Source: Hypsibius dujardini (Eukaryota > Tardigrada > Eutardigrada > Parachela > Hypsibiidae). From it: DNA of 20,140 bases. A program made the translations under genes and the position numbers. The stretch is from contig LRSR01007423.1 of the NCBI GenBank assembly GCA_001579985.1, forward strand, positions 1 to 20,140, read 5' to 3'. Below, piece after piece: positions 7,602-17,248 of this stretch (position 1 is the first letter of the stretch; every line of letters begins with the position of its first letter). Under the pieces are notes generated by a model. That model searched no databases and was not told where the DNA came from. It worked only from the letters and a program-made list of their open reading frames with translations.

Positions 7602-9531
7602 ATGGGCACCCCGAAACCGCATCGTAACTCCAGCAAGCCGCTCATCCCGCGCATGTCAGAGGAACACCTCTACGGCCTCCTCCACTCCTCCTACTCCTTC
7701 AAGGACGCCTCGTTCATTAGTCGCAATCTGTTTCGCCCCTTTTGGAAGGTGATGGACAACGCCTGTTCGAACAACGCGGCGCCGATGTGTCTCCTGGGTT
7801 TCAGCATGGCGCTCAATGTCTTCAATGTACTGCTGCTCTCCTGGTGGGATCCGGAGTTTAATCCGATGACGGTGCCTCGTGGGGTGTTTGCGTTGTGTCT
7901 GCTGGGGCATGTGATGGCGTTCACTTGTGTGGGAATCGATGCTGCAGGTAAAAATTGTCGATTGATCGGTTGATTGATTGCTTGATTTATCCCTTGATTG
8001 ATTGCTTGCTTGATTGATTGCTTGCTTGATTGATCGCTTGATGCGCGAGGATGGAAAAGCGAATTGAATCAATACATCAATCAATTGGTTGACCTGGTGG
8101 ATTGACTGACTCACTTAACCTTAAAATAAATATATTTAAAAGAGGGTAATACTAATGCTAGAAAAGCTGGGTCTTCACTCTGATTTTATTTAAAATGACA
8201 CAAGTGAATCATGTGCTTTAGTTTTTTATTTTAGCAGTACCGTATGTTAGAATTAACATGAAATCACTTGAAGGCGAATGGATCATGGGTGGTAATCGAT
8301 TGATTGATGGATCAATCGTTTGTTCGGGTGTTCATGAGACCATTCGCTGAAGAAAGGGTGGTCGTCGGTCTTTCAGTTGATCGTCTCATGAAAAAAAGCG
8401 TCTATATAAGCTGCCCTTTCTCATTGTTGATTCTGTATTGTTTGTTTAGGGCATTGATTGAGTGTCTAAATAGCTTGCTCGCTTTGACAGAGGTACTGTC
8501 GGGTTTTGCAGGATATTGATCGATCGTTCCATCTCCTGACCGCCAACTGCCGCATAAAAACGACTAGATCATCGCAAATATTTTCATTGTTTAAGATTCA
8601 GCTCCCCGCTTTTGCAGGCCGTTTACACAGGCGAACAGAAGCGGACACCGACAACGCCGAGAACCCCGTGCTCAGTCCCTACTCCTCCGCCGAGTACGTC
8701 GACCGTGCCTGTGAGAGCCTCAACTTGTGCATGAAAGCGGTCTGCCTGCTCCACATTGTCGGCGTCGGCGGTAGCAACCTCTCCTACTTCACCGGGTTCC
8801 TCATCGTCGCCGTCATCCTGGGCTGTTATCTGAGCCAGCAGTGGGAAGCCTGTCTGACGGGCATTTTCCAAACGTCCTTTTTCATCGACTCCATCGAGCT
8901 GTTTCTCCTGGCCGGTTTCCTCGGGAAAGTCTTTTACGGAGCCGATCTGACATGGGCCGCACTCCGAACGACAACCCTCCTCGATGCACCCTTGTCACAG
9001 CTGTTGGGCTGCTGCTTCTTCGTGGGAGCTTTCATCTCCACCGGTAAGACCTTCTGTCGGACCGGACAAATTATGGCGAGTAATTCGCACCAATCGCCGC
9101 TGCTGCCGTTTCTCGCGCTGCAAGTGTCGGCATTCTCCTGGACCCTGTCGCCGAGCGTCCCCACCGCCTTCCCCTATCTGTGCTGGTCCACCGCCATCGT
9201 CTCCTCCGGCCTCGTCACGCAGCTCATTTTGAATCAAATCAGCCAGAATGACGGCGTGCATCCCGGTTCGTTTGTTCACGTTCCGGTTTTGGCGATGCTG
9301 GCGCTGTGGAATTTCCTCGGCATGTTCTCGGGATTGGTGGCGGTACGCAATGCCTGGATCACTGTCTGCGTGCTGTTGACCTTCTGGCAGGTCGTCACCG
9401 CAGTGCATGCCGCCAAGGACGTGTTGCGTCGACTGCTGTTAGCGGTGATTGAGAGCTTCTTCCGCCGGACTGCGTGTGCCTTGGCGCCGTACTGGAATAT
9501 GCTGAAGAAGGATTCGCGAACCCGGTTGTAG
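7602..9531 (+). CDS. Choline/ethanolamine phosphotransferase-like membrane protein
   Basis: Exons 7602-7947 and 8618-9531 join in phase 1 (GCAG|GTAAAA; CTTTTGCAG|GC), giving 419 residues, close to the usual 390-420 of CEPT1/EPT1 enzymes. These ER or Golgi enzymes transfer phosphocholine or phosphoethanolamine from a CDP-alcohol to diacylglycerol. Family features seen are the N-terminal FRPFW, a first membrane segment (about 61-80), a WWDPEF motif matching the YFDPDF of EPT1, a second segment (about 93-112), and about eight further hydrophobic segments in exon 2. The catalytic signature DGx2ARx8Gx3Dx3D is badly degraded: D113 is followed by Ala instead of Gly, an RR-T lies at 120-122, about 13 extra residues follow, Ala140 replaces Gly, Asp144 is kept, and Glu148 replaces the final Asp. 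There is no selenocysteine-type tail. The frame is intact, so it may be a pseudoenzyme or have altered chemistry. A transporter-like unrelated protein is less likely. Confidence 0.8.
7962..8043. repeat. Degenerate TTGATTGATTGC repeat in the intron
   Basis: Variants of TTGATTGATTGCTTGC repeat through the start of the 7948-8617 intron. Short reverse-complement stretches (ATCAATCAAT) follow at about 8070-8085. The rest of the intron (to 8617) shows no exon I can support. Confidence 0.8.
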
Positions 9532-10043
9532 AAAGGGTTGCTCTACCGAGACAGCTGTCCGGACCATTCCCGATTCACTCGCACCAAATGAACCATGCAC
9601 TTTTGTATATTTTCTATAATTGCACGACGAGGCGACAAAACTAGCAGCTTTTTATGGCCAAATTTTTATTTGAGAAGAATTGAGAGTTGTAAAAGTTTTT
9701 ATCGTCTACTCACTTTCCACTCTCCGTAATCGAGGACATGAGGTGGCCGTGAGTTTGTGTTATTGTCGTGTGGTGGCTTGAGAGTTTAACACGGTTGTCT
9801 CACCCGTTTTTTGGTCTTCCCGAATCGGCTTCACTGAGGGAGCTCACTGCAAGCCTCCTAATGTCATTTGCTGAAACTGAAACTGAAACTGAAACTGAAA
9901 CTGAAAATAATTTCTGACGGTTCTTTTTCTCATTCACATGTTCGTCACTTTTGTTGAGCGTGGGTGAAGCTTTTGACTTTGGAAAAAGCGACCCCGGATC
10001 GCAACAGGTGCGTGCACAGCAGCGCTGATGAGCCTGCATCACT
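9532..10043. other. 3' flank of the phosphotransferase-like gene
   Basis: The first 70 bases match the tail of the downstream decayed copy, so they probably belong to the 3' UTR. No canonical AATAAA was found. A CTGAAA hexanucleotide array lies at 9871-9906. No further gene is seen. Confidence 0.6.
9871..9906. repeat. CTGAAA hexanucleotide array, six copies
   Basis: Six perfect tandem CTGAAA units just upstream of the decayed duplicate. Confidence 0.95.
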
Positions 10044-10690
10044 TCACATCGACCGTGCCTTTGAAAGCTGCAACTTGTTCCCCAAGCCATTTGCCTGTTA
10101 AAAATCCTCAGCTCGGCGGAGGTACTGTATTTTCGCGTTAGACAGGGACAGTCGTGGTGGAGTGGACCGTGTGCTCGGCTGTGTGCACCGTACACACAGC
10201 ACAAGCGCCGCGAGGCCGATTAAACGTTCCACAGCTCGTACGCTGTCTCTGTCTAACGCGAAAATACAGTAACCTTTTCTATTTCGCCGGATTCCTCATC
10301 GTCCTCATCCTGGGCTGCTACTTGAAACCAGCAGTGAGAAGCCTGTCTGACTGACACCTTCCACACTTCATTCTTCATCGACTCGATCGAGCTGCTTCTC
10401 CTTCGTGGGAACCTTCATCCCAACCGGGAAGATCTTCCATCGAAGGCGACAAATTATGGCGAGTAACTCGCACAAGTCTCCGCTTTTGCCGTTTTTCGCG
10501 CTGCTTATGTCGTAATTCTCCTGGATTCTATCGCCGAGCGTCACCACGACCTAACTTACGCTGCTCGACCGCGGTCGTCTATGCTCCGTTCAAGAATCTG
10601 GTAAAGAGCACCTCGGTATCTCGAACTCGGTGATGGTTGTTTCTGCGCGGTTAGGAATTCTCATTTCATACGCACCAAAGGAGCCAAACA
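10044..10690 (+). pseudogene. Decayed tandem copy of the phosphotransferase-like gene
   Basis: Blocks match exon 2 of the gene at 7602-9531 in the same order and strand. Positions 10051-10098 correspond to about 8700-8750, 10272-10395 to about 8776-8905, and 10398-10570 to about 9017-9200. A tail near 10655-10695 corresponds to the 3' UTR near 9565-9600 (shared CGCACCAAA-GA-CCA pattern). The copy lacks about 110 bases between short CTGCTTCTYC-like matches, lacks most of 9200-9500, and has in-frame stops (for example TGA after GCCTGTCTGAC and TAA after TTATGTCG). It is split by a 149-bp insertion at 10123-10271. No exon 1 match was seen. It is a nonfunctional relic of a tandem duplication; an RNA-based copy cannot be excluded because only one exon is represented. 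Confidence 0.85.
10123..10271. mobile_element. MITE-like insertion with 27-29-bp terminal inverted repeats
   Basis: The left end (10123-10151) and right end (10243-10271) are inverted copies over 29 bases with one mismatch, beginning TACTGTATTTTCGCG. Reading the outer TA as a target duplication gives 27-bp inverted repeats starting CTGTATTTTCGCG, as in Tc1/mariner-type elements. The flanks align with the intact gene as GGCGG-(A/T)-rich TA then ACC, which places the insertion at a TA in the ancestral sequence (GGCGGTAGCAACC near 8770). The interior is too short for a transposase and holds an 8-bp hairpin (GCTGTGTG...CACACAGC). Confidence 0.85.
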
Positions 10691-10719
10691 CAAAATGAAT
10701 CCATTTTTTTTACTTCTTT

Positions 10720-10725
10720 TTTATT
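10720..10725 (-). terminator. Poly(A) signal of the fibulin-like gene
   Basis: AATAAA on the minus strand lies 92 bases beyond the stop codon at 10817, a normal distance. It also sits close to the end of the convergent decayed copy. Confidence 0.6.
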
Positions 10726-10816
10726 TTATAGCTGTAACATATGCACGTAAATATTGCAGTGTCATTCAATGCACTCTTTTCTTTTGTTCCAATAGGGACT
10801 GAGCGTTTTCCTTTTT

Positions 10817-11232
10817 TTACGTGAGCTGTGGTCGTGATTTGGTGACTGTTATGGAAATGGTGGCTACTGCCTTTCCACTGAATACTCCGTTTGTTGTCAT
10901 GGCCATCTGCATTTCCAGTTCGATTTCTTGCGGACCGTCCAGTGGTCTGACCAGCGATATGGTGGCCTGAAACAGTGACACGTTTTGATTAAATGAGATG
11001 TTCAATAAAGCATTCCGAGCTTACCTGGTTGAAACCGGTGGTCCGGGTATCGAAGAACCGACGATCGGCCGGCTGGACGCCGTACATGAATGGTCGTGCA
11101 CTTAGAGGAAAGAGACGATCATGAAGTTTGACGCCGTCACAAACCCGTTTGTCTGTATTTCTGTCTGTCTGCCTGTCTGTCTGCAAGCCTGCCTGCCTGC
11201 CTGCCTGCATGTCTGTCTGCCTATCTGGCCGT

Positions 11233-11292
<60 letters not shown>

Positions 11293-11343
11293 TTGTCTGT
11301 CTGCTCTTCCGTTTGTCTGTCTGTTTGTCTGTCTGTCTGTTTA

Positions 11344-11374
<31 letters not shown>

Positions 11375-13889
11375 CACGGTCTATGAGTATCTGGTATACT
11401 GCACGAAAATTTTGTTTCTTACTCTGTTGTATTGACTATGCTCATGTCGGCATCGTTACTTACCTTCGCATCACAAGAGTAAAATCGACCTTGGTGGTCG
11501 GCTGCTGCGGTCCGCGCATCGTGAAGAGATCAATTTTCCCGGTGTTAGGAAAGATGGGATTCGTAGGGATCGCCATATAGTTGTAGGAATAGGAAATTGG
11601 CTGTTGAAGGCAGTAGGAGTCACCGATCGGACAGACCAGAGACAATCGTCGACAACGACTAAAAAGGACATAAGAGAACTTATTTCAGGCGCAGATAAAG
11701 AACCCAACACATCACAAACAGATTAGACAGTAAATTGTCCCGTATGAATCCCTCATACTTTTTCTGATCGGCATCCTGTGAGTACCCTGGAGGACATCGG
11801 ATGTTGTTGCAATTAAATCCGCCCTCAGTGTTGGTGCAGATTTGGTCGTTGCGGTTGCAATAGAGCTGCTCCTTGCACTCGTCAATGTCCTCGCAGCGGC
11901 GATTGTCCGGTAACATACGGAATCCAGATGGGCATGTGCCTGAAGAACAAGAGCTTGATTGTTAGATTGTTCTTATGAGTCACCGAAAAGGAGAGGGAAA
12001 GCCCTACAATTGTAGCCGCCGGGATTATTAATGCATTCGCCGAAACAAAGCTGTGGGCCCGACAAGTTCTCCGCGCATTCGTCGATATCTGTGGGTGTAC
12101 AATGGATCTGTAAACTGTTTCCGCCGATACATGTACGAGTACCGTCCAAATTTGCAGACCGTACCCTCGCAAGTTCGACCGTCGGAAGCCAAACGGTATC
12201 CAGTCCGACAAGTACAATTATGGCTGCCCCAGCTGTTGATACAGCCATGGTGGCAGATATTGGGTTGATCGCATTCATCGATGTCTGGAACAGAAAACAT
12301 TAGCTCTGACCCAGCTAGAACGACCACTAAGTAATAAGATCGACAAAAGTTCAGACACACATTTCCCCGCCCAAGGTCGAAAAAAGACACGGATGATATG
12401 AGCCTGAGATCGTGGACCACTCACAGTGCTTACCTTCGCAAGTGAGACCGTCAGAGCCGTGCCGAAAACCGTCTTTACAGTTGCAGCGGTAGGAGCCAGG
12501 AAAGTTTTCACAAGTCGCACTGGCTGAGCAGGCACTTCGCCCGAATGTCAGACATTCGTTAATGTCTGTAGTGAGTAACGGCACGGTTGTAAGTTCAGGT
12601 TCTTCATCAATTCCAAGCCGTGACCTACCATCACATTGTTTCCTGACAAAGTTTGGCTCAAACCCGTCCTGGCATTTGCATTCAAAAGTGCCCGGACGAT
12701 TTTCACAACGCTGCCCAGCAAAACAGTTATGTGTCCTGTCCGTGCACTCATCAATGTCTAAAGGGTTTAATTAGTGAAAGAAAATTAAGCAGCGAAGATA
12801 GGTGTCTTGTGAACCTTACCGTCGCATCTCGTGCCTGCCTCGTTCAGGAGATGACCGGCACCGCAATTCAACTGCAAAAAAAGTATTTCCAAGGTTGCAA
12901 AATAGCTGGGGTGTCTAAGTCTAATTTAGGTGTATTTGCTTGTGTGTCTGTGTGTCTTTATCAGAGTATGTGTCTTTGTGTCTGTGTCTGTGTCTGTGTC
13001 TGTGTCTGTGTCTGTGTCTGTGTCTGTGTCTGTGTCTATGTCTGTGTCTGTGTCTGTGTCTGGCATCTTCCATACCTTATCCCGACATAAGTGAGAGCCG
13101 ACAGTGTTGAAGCAGTCCTGATTTCGCTTACAATTTCCCGGGATGTTGCATTCGTTAATGTCGACACAAGTACCATCATCAGCGGCCTCCATTCCCAATG
13201 AGCAAGTTACATGATTGCAGATACCTCGTTCGTAGTCAAGCCGCATTTTTTTCGGGCAAGTCTTCGGGGTACATCGGAAGGACCCTTGAGTGTTCAAGCA
13301 GTCGTAAGCCGTTCCGCAGTTGTGAACGCCCAAAGCGCATTCGTCGTTGTCTGCCGGATGAAAATTAACTTTATACAGGCCAGCAGATCCGACGGACAAA
13401 GAGCTTCAAACAGAGAACATATTGATTATACCTGTGCAATCTCTGCGGTACGCGTCATAGGTGTAACCGGTGCCGCAACTGATCTCCCGCACACACCGGA
13501 AACTGCCGGCCTCGTTTTCGCATCGCATGCCAGAGCCGCAGTAGTCGGTATTCGCACCGCATTCGTCTATGTCTTCGCATCTTCCGGTTCGCGGATTGTT
13601 CTGGTAACCGCTCGGACATAGGCGCGGAGTTACCGCCGGCTCAGGACGAGTCGTCCCTTGACCAGCATCAGGGAGGTCCGGTTCGCACTTGTAGCTGCCC
13701 ACAGTATTAACGCATTGTTGCAGGGCAGGGCAAGTGTGTGTCTTCCGCTTGCATTCGTTAATGTCTAGACACTGTCCGATTCCAGGGTGGTACTCATGCC
13801 CGGAAGGGCAACTGGGTCCCACTGGTGTGGTCTGGGTAGGATCAAGCGTCGTCGGGACGGCTAAATCGAAGGCCCACATTACTGGTTCG

Positions 13890-13939
<50 letters not shown>

Positions 13940-14981
13940 GTGCCTGCCTGTCTATCTGTCCGTCTATCTGTCAATGTGTCTGTCAGTCTTTCTGTCTGTT
14001 CGTCCATCCGCGCGCGTCTGTCTCTTTGTTTTGTTCATCAATACATACTGGGCATAGTCGTCGTCGCACGGGTGGTGGTCCTTGGCGGTCGGGTGGAACC
14101 CTCACGCGGCGTCAGCGACTCAGATCCATTACCGAACAAACCACTTCGAAGTTTGGAAAATTCGCAACACTCCTTGTAGAGCTTGTTGCAATTTGTAATT
14201 TGGAAGCTCGCACTATCGCACTGCTTTCCATAGCCCGAACTACCGGCCAGCAAACCCAGGGTGCAGCAGTCACAGCATTGCTGAAAAAGAGCACTTGCTG
14301 TGGTCATTCCCATTCCCAGGCAATGAAATTAAATTAAATCAGCGACTGCCAGCTTCCTCAGACTTGTCAAGGTATTACCTTAAATTCATGACCACCCGGC
14401 AGTCCGGTATCACCAGTGCATTCGAGATTCTCCTGAGCGGCTGTCTTCCCGTCGTCACACTTTCCGATCGCCACTTCCTCCCGACAGCAAACCCCTACGG
14501 AAAAATATTCCTTAATTTTAATTACGATTAGATCATAGGGAAAAACGCCATTATACATATACACGCAGACAGGATTCATCGACCATACCGAGTGCGACAC
14601 CACACCAAAACTGATCCTGGCGCTGTACACCGGATATCGGTGTGGAATAGTCTTCGCAGTTTTCACTAGTCCTCCCGAAATTTCTCCCCAGACTGCAACC
14701 TAAAACACCCAACAAAGTACCTTGTATACCTTTAGAGCCCATCGACTTTCGGTCGGATCAGCCAGGACTTACAGTGGATAAAAACCCGGTCAAGCTCCGC
14801 TGGAAAAGAAGAACATGAATCGGTCAGAATATGGAAACGGAGTAGTCTCGTGCCTGCCTGGCTGCCTGTCTGCTTGTCTGCTTGTCTGCCTGTCTGCCTG
14901 CCTGTCTGCCTGCCTGTCTGCCTGCCTGTCTGCCTGTCTGCCTGTCTGCCTGTCTGCATGTCTGTCTGCCTGCCTGAGCTA

Positions 14982-15030
<49 letters not shown>

Positions 15031-15157
15031 TTTCGGTCCGTCGGCCTGCCGTCTGAGGTTAAGTATTGCAGTTGCTACAAATACCTTCGCAAAGAGCCGT
15101 GATGCCAATGACCAGAACAATTACAATCCACCAAGCACGGTGACAACAACACTCCAT
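10817..15157 (-). CDS. Fibulin-1-like extracellular matrix protein, 16 exons
   Basis: Sixteen exons (from high to low): 15157-15085, 14799-14773, 14699-14589, 14494-14379, 14280-14049, 13860-13432, 13350-13076, 12871-12820, 12757-12629, 12565-12434, 12284-12165, 12088-12008, 11939-11759, 11658-11464, 11100-11025 and 10966-10817. Phases agree at every junction and give 792 residues. Residues 1-24 are a signal peptide. Residues of about 34-150 hold three anaphylatoxin-like modules (Cys-Cys pairs at their ends, and GVALG before one CC). A Thr/Pro-rich linker follows. About 200-655 hold one partial and about nine calcium-binding EGF modules marked by DIDEC or DINEC; one reads DNDEC. Residues of about 656-792 match the fibulin C-terminal domain ([14 protein letters not shown] near the end). 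This order is that of fibulin-1 (FBLN1; fbl-1 in nematodes), a secreted basement-membrane and elastic-matrix protein. The exon 6 acceptor could instead be 15 bases upstream. The 27-bp exon 2 is the least certain. Confidence 0.9.
11151..11374. repeat. CTGT/CTGC compound microsatellite in fibulin intron 14
   Basis: More than 50 CTGY units with a near-pure CTGC core (about 11229-11290) and CTGT flanks. It fills most of the 11101-11463 intron. Long cysteine- or arginine/glutamine-rich frames over it are artefacts. Confidence 0.95.
12969..13062. repeat. TGTGTC hexanucleotide array in fibulin intron 7
   Basis: About 15 TGTGTC units lie immediately beside the donor of exon 7, so on the gene's strand the intron begins almost directly with GACACA repeats. 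Confidence 0.95.
13891..13939. repeat. CTGT microsatellite in fibulin intron 5
   Basis: Twelve uninterrupted CTGT units, then a degenerate tail to about 14020, all inside the 13861-14048 intron. Confidence 0.95.
14851..15030. repeat. CTGT/CTGC compound microsatellite in fibulin intron 1
   Basis: About 45 mixed CTGC, CTGT and CTTG units ending in a pure CTGC run (about 14983-15029). It lies within the 14800-15084 intron. Confidence 0.95.
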
Positions 15158-16130
15158 TCCGACAGCGAAAATCAACAGGCAGTAGTAGTAGATCGATGCT
15201 TCGACAATTATTCCTTTTTGGACATTTCATGGTCAGATTACGTTGGGACGATCGCGAATTGTTTGTGCACCTTGCAATGAGCCTGACCCGAAAGCCGAGG
15301 CAATTTCCTTCATGGGGCGTGGTATGTGTGAGGAGTCACTCACTACTGCTCTCCGCGAGAGTGTGCAGTGGGAATAAAGAGGAGATAAGAAAAGATTAGA
15401 ACCTTGTTGCGATTGAAGGACTCGATTAGGGGAGCTGTAGCGGCTCTCCTATAGCATGTTCGTTTACTATACTCGGTCGACCGACAAACAGTTGGACTTT
15501 CAACGGGCTACATGATCATAGTCATGGGAATTTGTTACGGTTACGAGTCACACCGACTATGTTCCAGGCTGAGTTACATCGGATTTACATCAGCAGGCGG
15601 ATAATTTATAGAGATTGTTGGTTGTTTGTGACAAATCTTAGGCCTGTCTGCCTGCCGTCTGTCTGTCTGTCTCTCTACCTGCTTGCTTGAATGCGAGCCT
15701 GTTTTCCTGTTTTCCTGTTTGCCTGCCTGTCCGTTTGCCTGTCCGTTTGCCTGCCTGCCTGCCTGCCTGCTTACCTACCAGCCTGCGCTGCCTACCTGCC
15801 TGTATGTCGGTCCGTCAGCCTGCCCTTTGTCTGTCTCTGTTAGCTTGAGTGCGCGCCTGTTTTTCTGTTTGCCTGCTTGTCTGTTTGCCTGCCTGCCTGA
15901 TTGTTGGTCCGGCTGCCTGCCATCTGCCTGTCTCTCTATCTGCTTGCTTGAATGTGCGTCTGTTTTCCTGTTGCCTGCCAGCCTGTCTGCCTGCCTGCCA
16001 TTCTGTCTACCTAGTGTCTACTTGACTTTGCCTGCAATCGTATTTCACTGTTTATTTACATTTATTGCTGTTTATTTGTTGTTGATATATTTCAAGCAGT
16101 TAAACTACGATTTGACTAATTAATTAATTA
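15158..16130. other. Upstream region of the fibulin-like gene with a degenerate CTGY tract
   Basis: The first 480 bases should contain the fibulin promoter on the minus strand, but no clear TATA or initiator was found. Positions 15641-16008 are a degenerate CTGT/CTGC tract. Within it a longer motif, close to CTCTCTAYCTGCTTGCTTGA followed by ATGYG and CTGTTTTCCTG, recurs about three times (near 15671, 15834 and 15932). No gene was found. Confidence 0.6.
15641..16008. repeat. Degenerate CTGY tract with a higher-order repeat
   Basis: Tetranucleotide-derived sequence carries three diverged copies of a longer unit of roughly 60 bases at unequal spacing, suggesting old local duplication within a decaying microsatellite. 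Confidence 0.7.
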
Positions 16131-16209
16131 ACTTCTCTGCAGTTGACGCTACGTATTGGGACATCATACAGTGTAATGTCCTAATACGCAGCGTCAATTT
16201 CGGAGAAGT
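16131..16209. repeat. Foldback element 1 (79 bp)
   Basis: Arms 16131-16164 and 16176-16209 are inverted over 34 bases with about five mismatches (ACTTCTC...GAGAAGT; core TTGACGCT...AGCGTCAA), separated by 11 bases. It is MITE-like in size. Flanking duplication is unclear; the left flank is a TTAA-rich run. Confidence 0.85.
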
Positions 16210-16541
16210 ATGAGGCTAAATACTAATTTGTATTTTTTCAATTCTTAAATAAAATCATAATAAATTTTACAATTGACTTCAAGTTTTCAAGATATATTTA
16301 AACAACACTTTACTGTAAAATTCGAGTGCACTCTCTATATTCTCAGTGTACACTCGCTTCAATCAATACGGTTGACTGCTTGTTTGATTAACTGATTGGG
16401 CATGTAGTACTGATCGACTGAATGGAACGGCTGTTCTACATTCCTTCCCGGCCGTAAGCTTACCGAATCCCGCATCTAATTATCAATCTCTCTTCAAAGA
16501 ACATCTGAGCACGCCAAATACCGACTCTCCTGATTTTGAAT

Positions 16542-16841
16542 ACGAGGTAAAACTCCCAGTGCTGCGCAAGTTTTGATTTGGCATAAATGCTGCGCACGAC
16601 AGGGGCAAACAGGGCAAAATCGTGACGTATATCAATCAAAATAGCCACAAGGTTTCTTTTCTGTTTTTCATTTTTAAAAACTTGTATTTTTTAATTTTTT
16701 GTCAAAATTATTGCCACATAGTTTTCCGATTCATTGCTGATTTTTTGAATCCAAAACATGGACAAACAATGAGAGAAAAGTGTGCGAACGCGGCATTTAT
16801 ACCAATTCCGAACTTGCGCAGCATTGGGAGTTTTACCTCGT
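16542..16841. mobile_element. Foldback element 2 (300 bp) with flanking direct repeats
   Basis: The left arm (16542 to about 16601) and right arm (about 16781-16841) are inverted. The outer 30 bases pair with one mismatch (ACGAGGTAAAACTCCCA... on one side, ...GGGAGTTTTACCTCGT on the other), and the inner half is less similar. The interior is AT-rich without a transposase. The flanks, 16519-16541 and 16841-16863, are direct repeats matching at about 19 of 23 positions. Confidence 0.8.
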
Positions 16842-17053
16842 ACTGACTCTTCTCATTTTGACTTCAGATTAGAAGCAACACCACACCCCTTTGCCGAAAT
16901 TCCATCCAATCGGCACAGGGATTCAGTATTGACGTCACCACACCACTCGCTCCTTGTCCTTGATCCTTTTCTTGAATGTGTGACTCAGCAGTCGGTTACA
17001 CAGTTGGCCATAATGCTTGAGTGACCGGATTTACTTCGGCGGTGATTAAATAT

Positions 17054-17165
17054 TTGACCATATTATAGCACTGACCGAGTTAAACAATTTAGCTCGGCTT
17101 ATGCGTACAGCCAGGTGCTCACCGAGATAAATGGCTGAACCCGGTAGGCGCCATAATATGGCCAA
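17054..17165. repeat. Foldback element 3 (112 bp)
   Basis: The ends TTGACCATATTATAGC and GCCATAATATGGCCAA are inverted with two mismatches, and similarity continues inward for about 50 bases per arm. A CCGAGNTAAA motif occurs in each arm and again, inverted, inside the left arm (TTTAGCTCGG). Confidence 0.75.
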
Positions 17166-17248
17166 GTGTGTACTCCGCTCCGTACAGAGCTTAATGCAGT
17201 CCTGAACTCAGTTAATCGAGCATTCTGGCCACTTGTGAGTGCTACTAG

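Noticed and set aside
8995-9408. Minus-strand 137-codon frame within exon 2 of the phosphotransferase-like gene
   Set aside because: It is antisense to strongly membrane-protein-like coding sequence and has low-complexity Gly/Gln-rich composition.
11102-11580. Cysteine/leucine-rich or Arg/Gln-rich proteins over the CTGY tract
   Set aside because: These are translations of a tetranucleotide microsatellite inside a fibulin intron.
15683-16123. 146-codon cysteine-rich frame
   Set aside because: It is almost entirely CTGC/CTGT-derived, with no signal peptide context or splice support.
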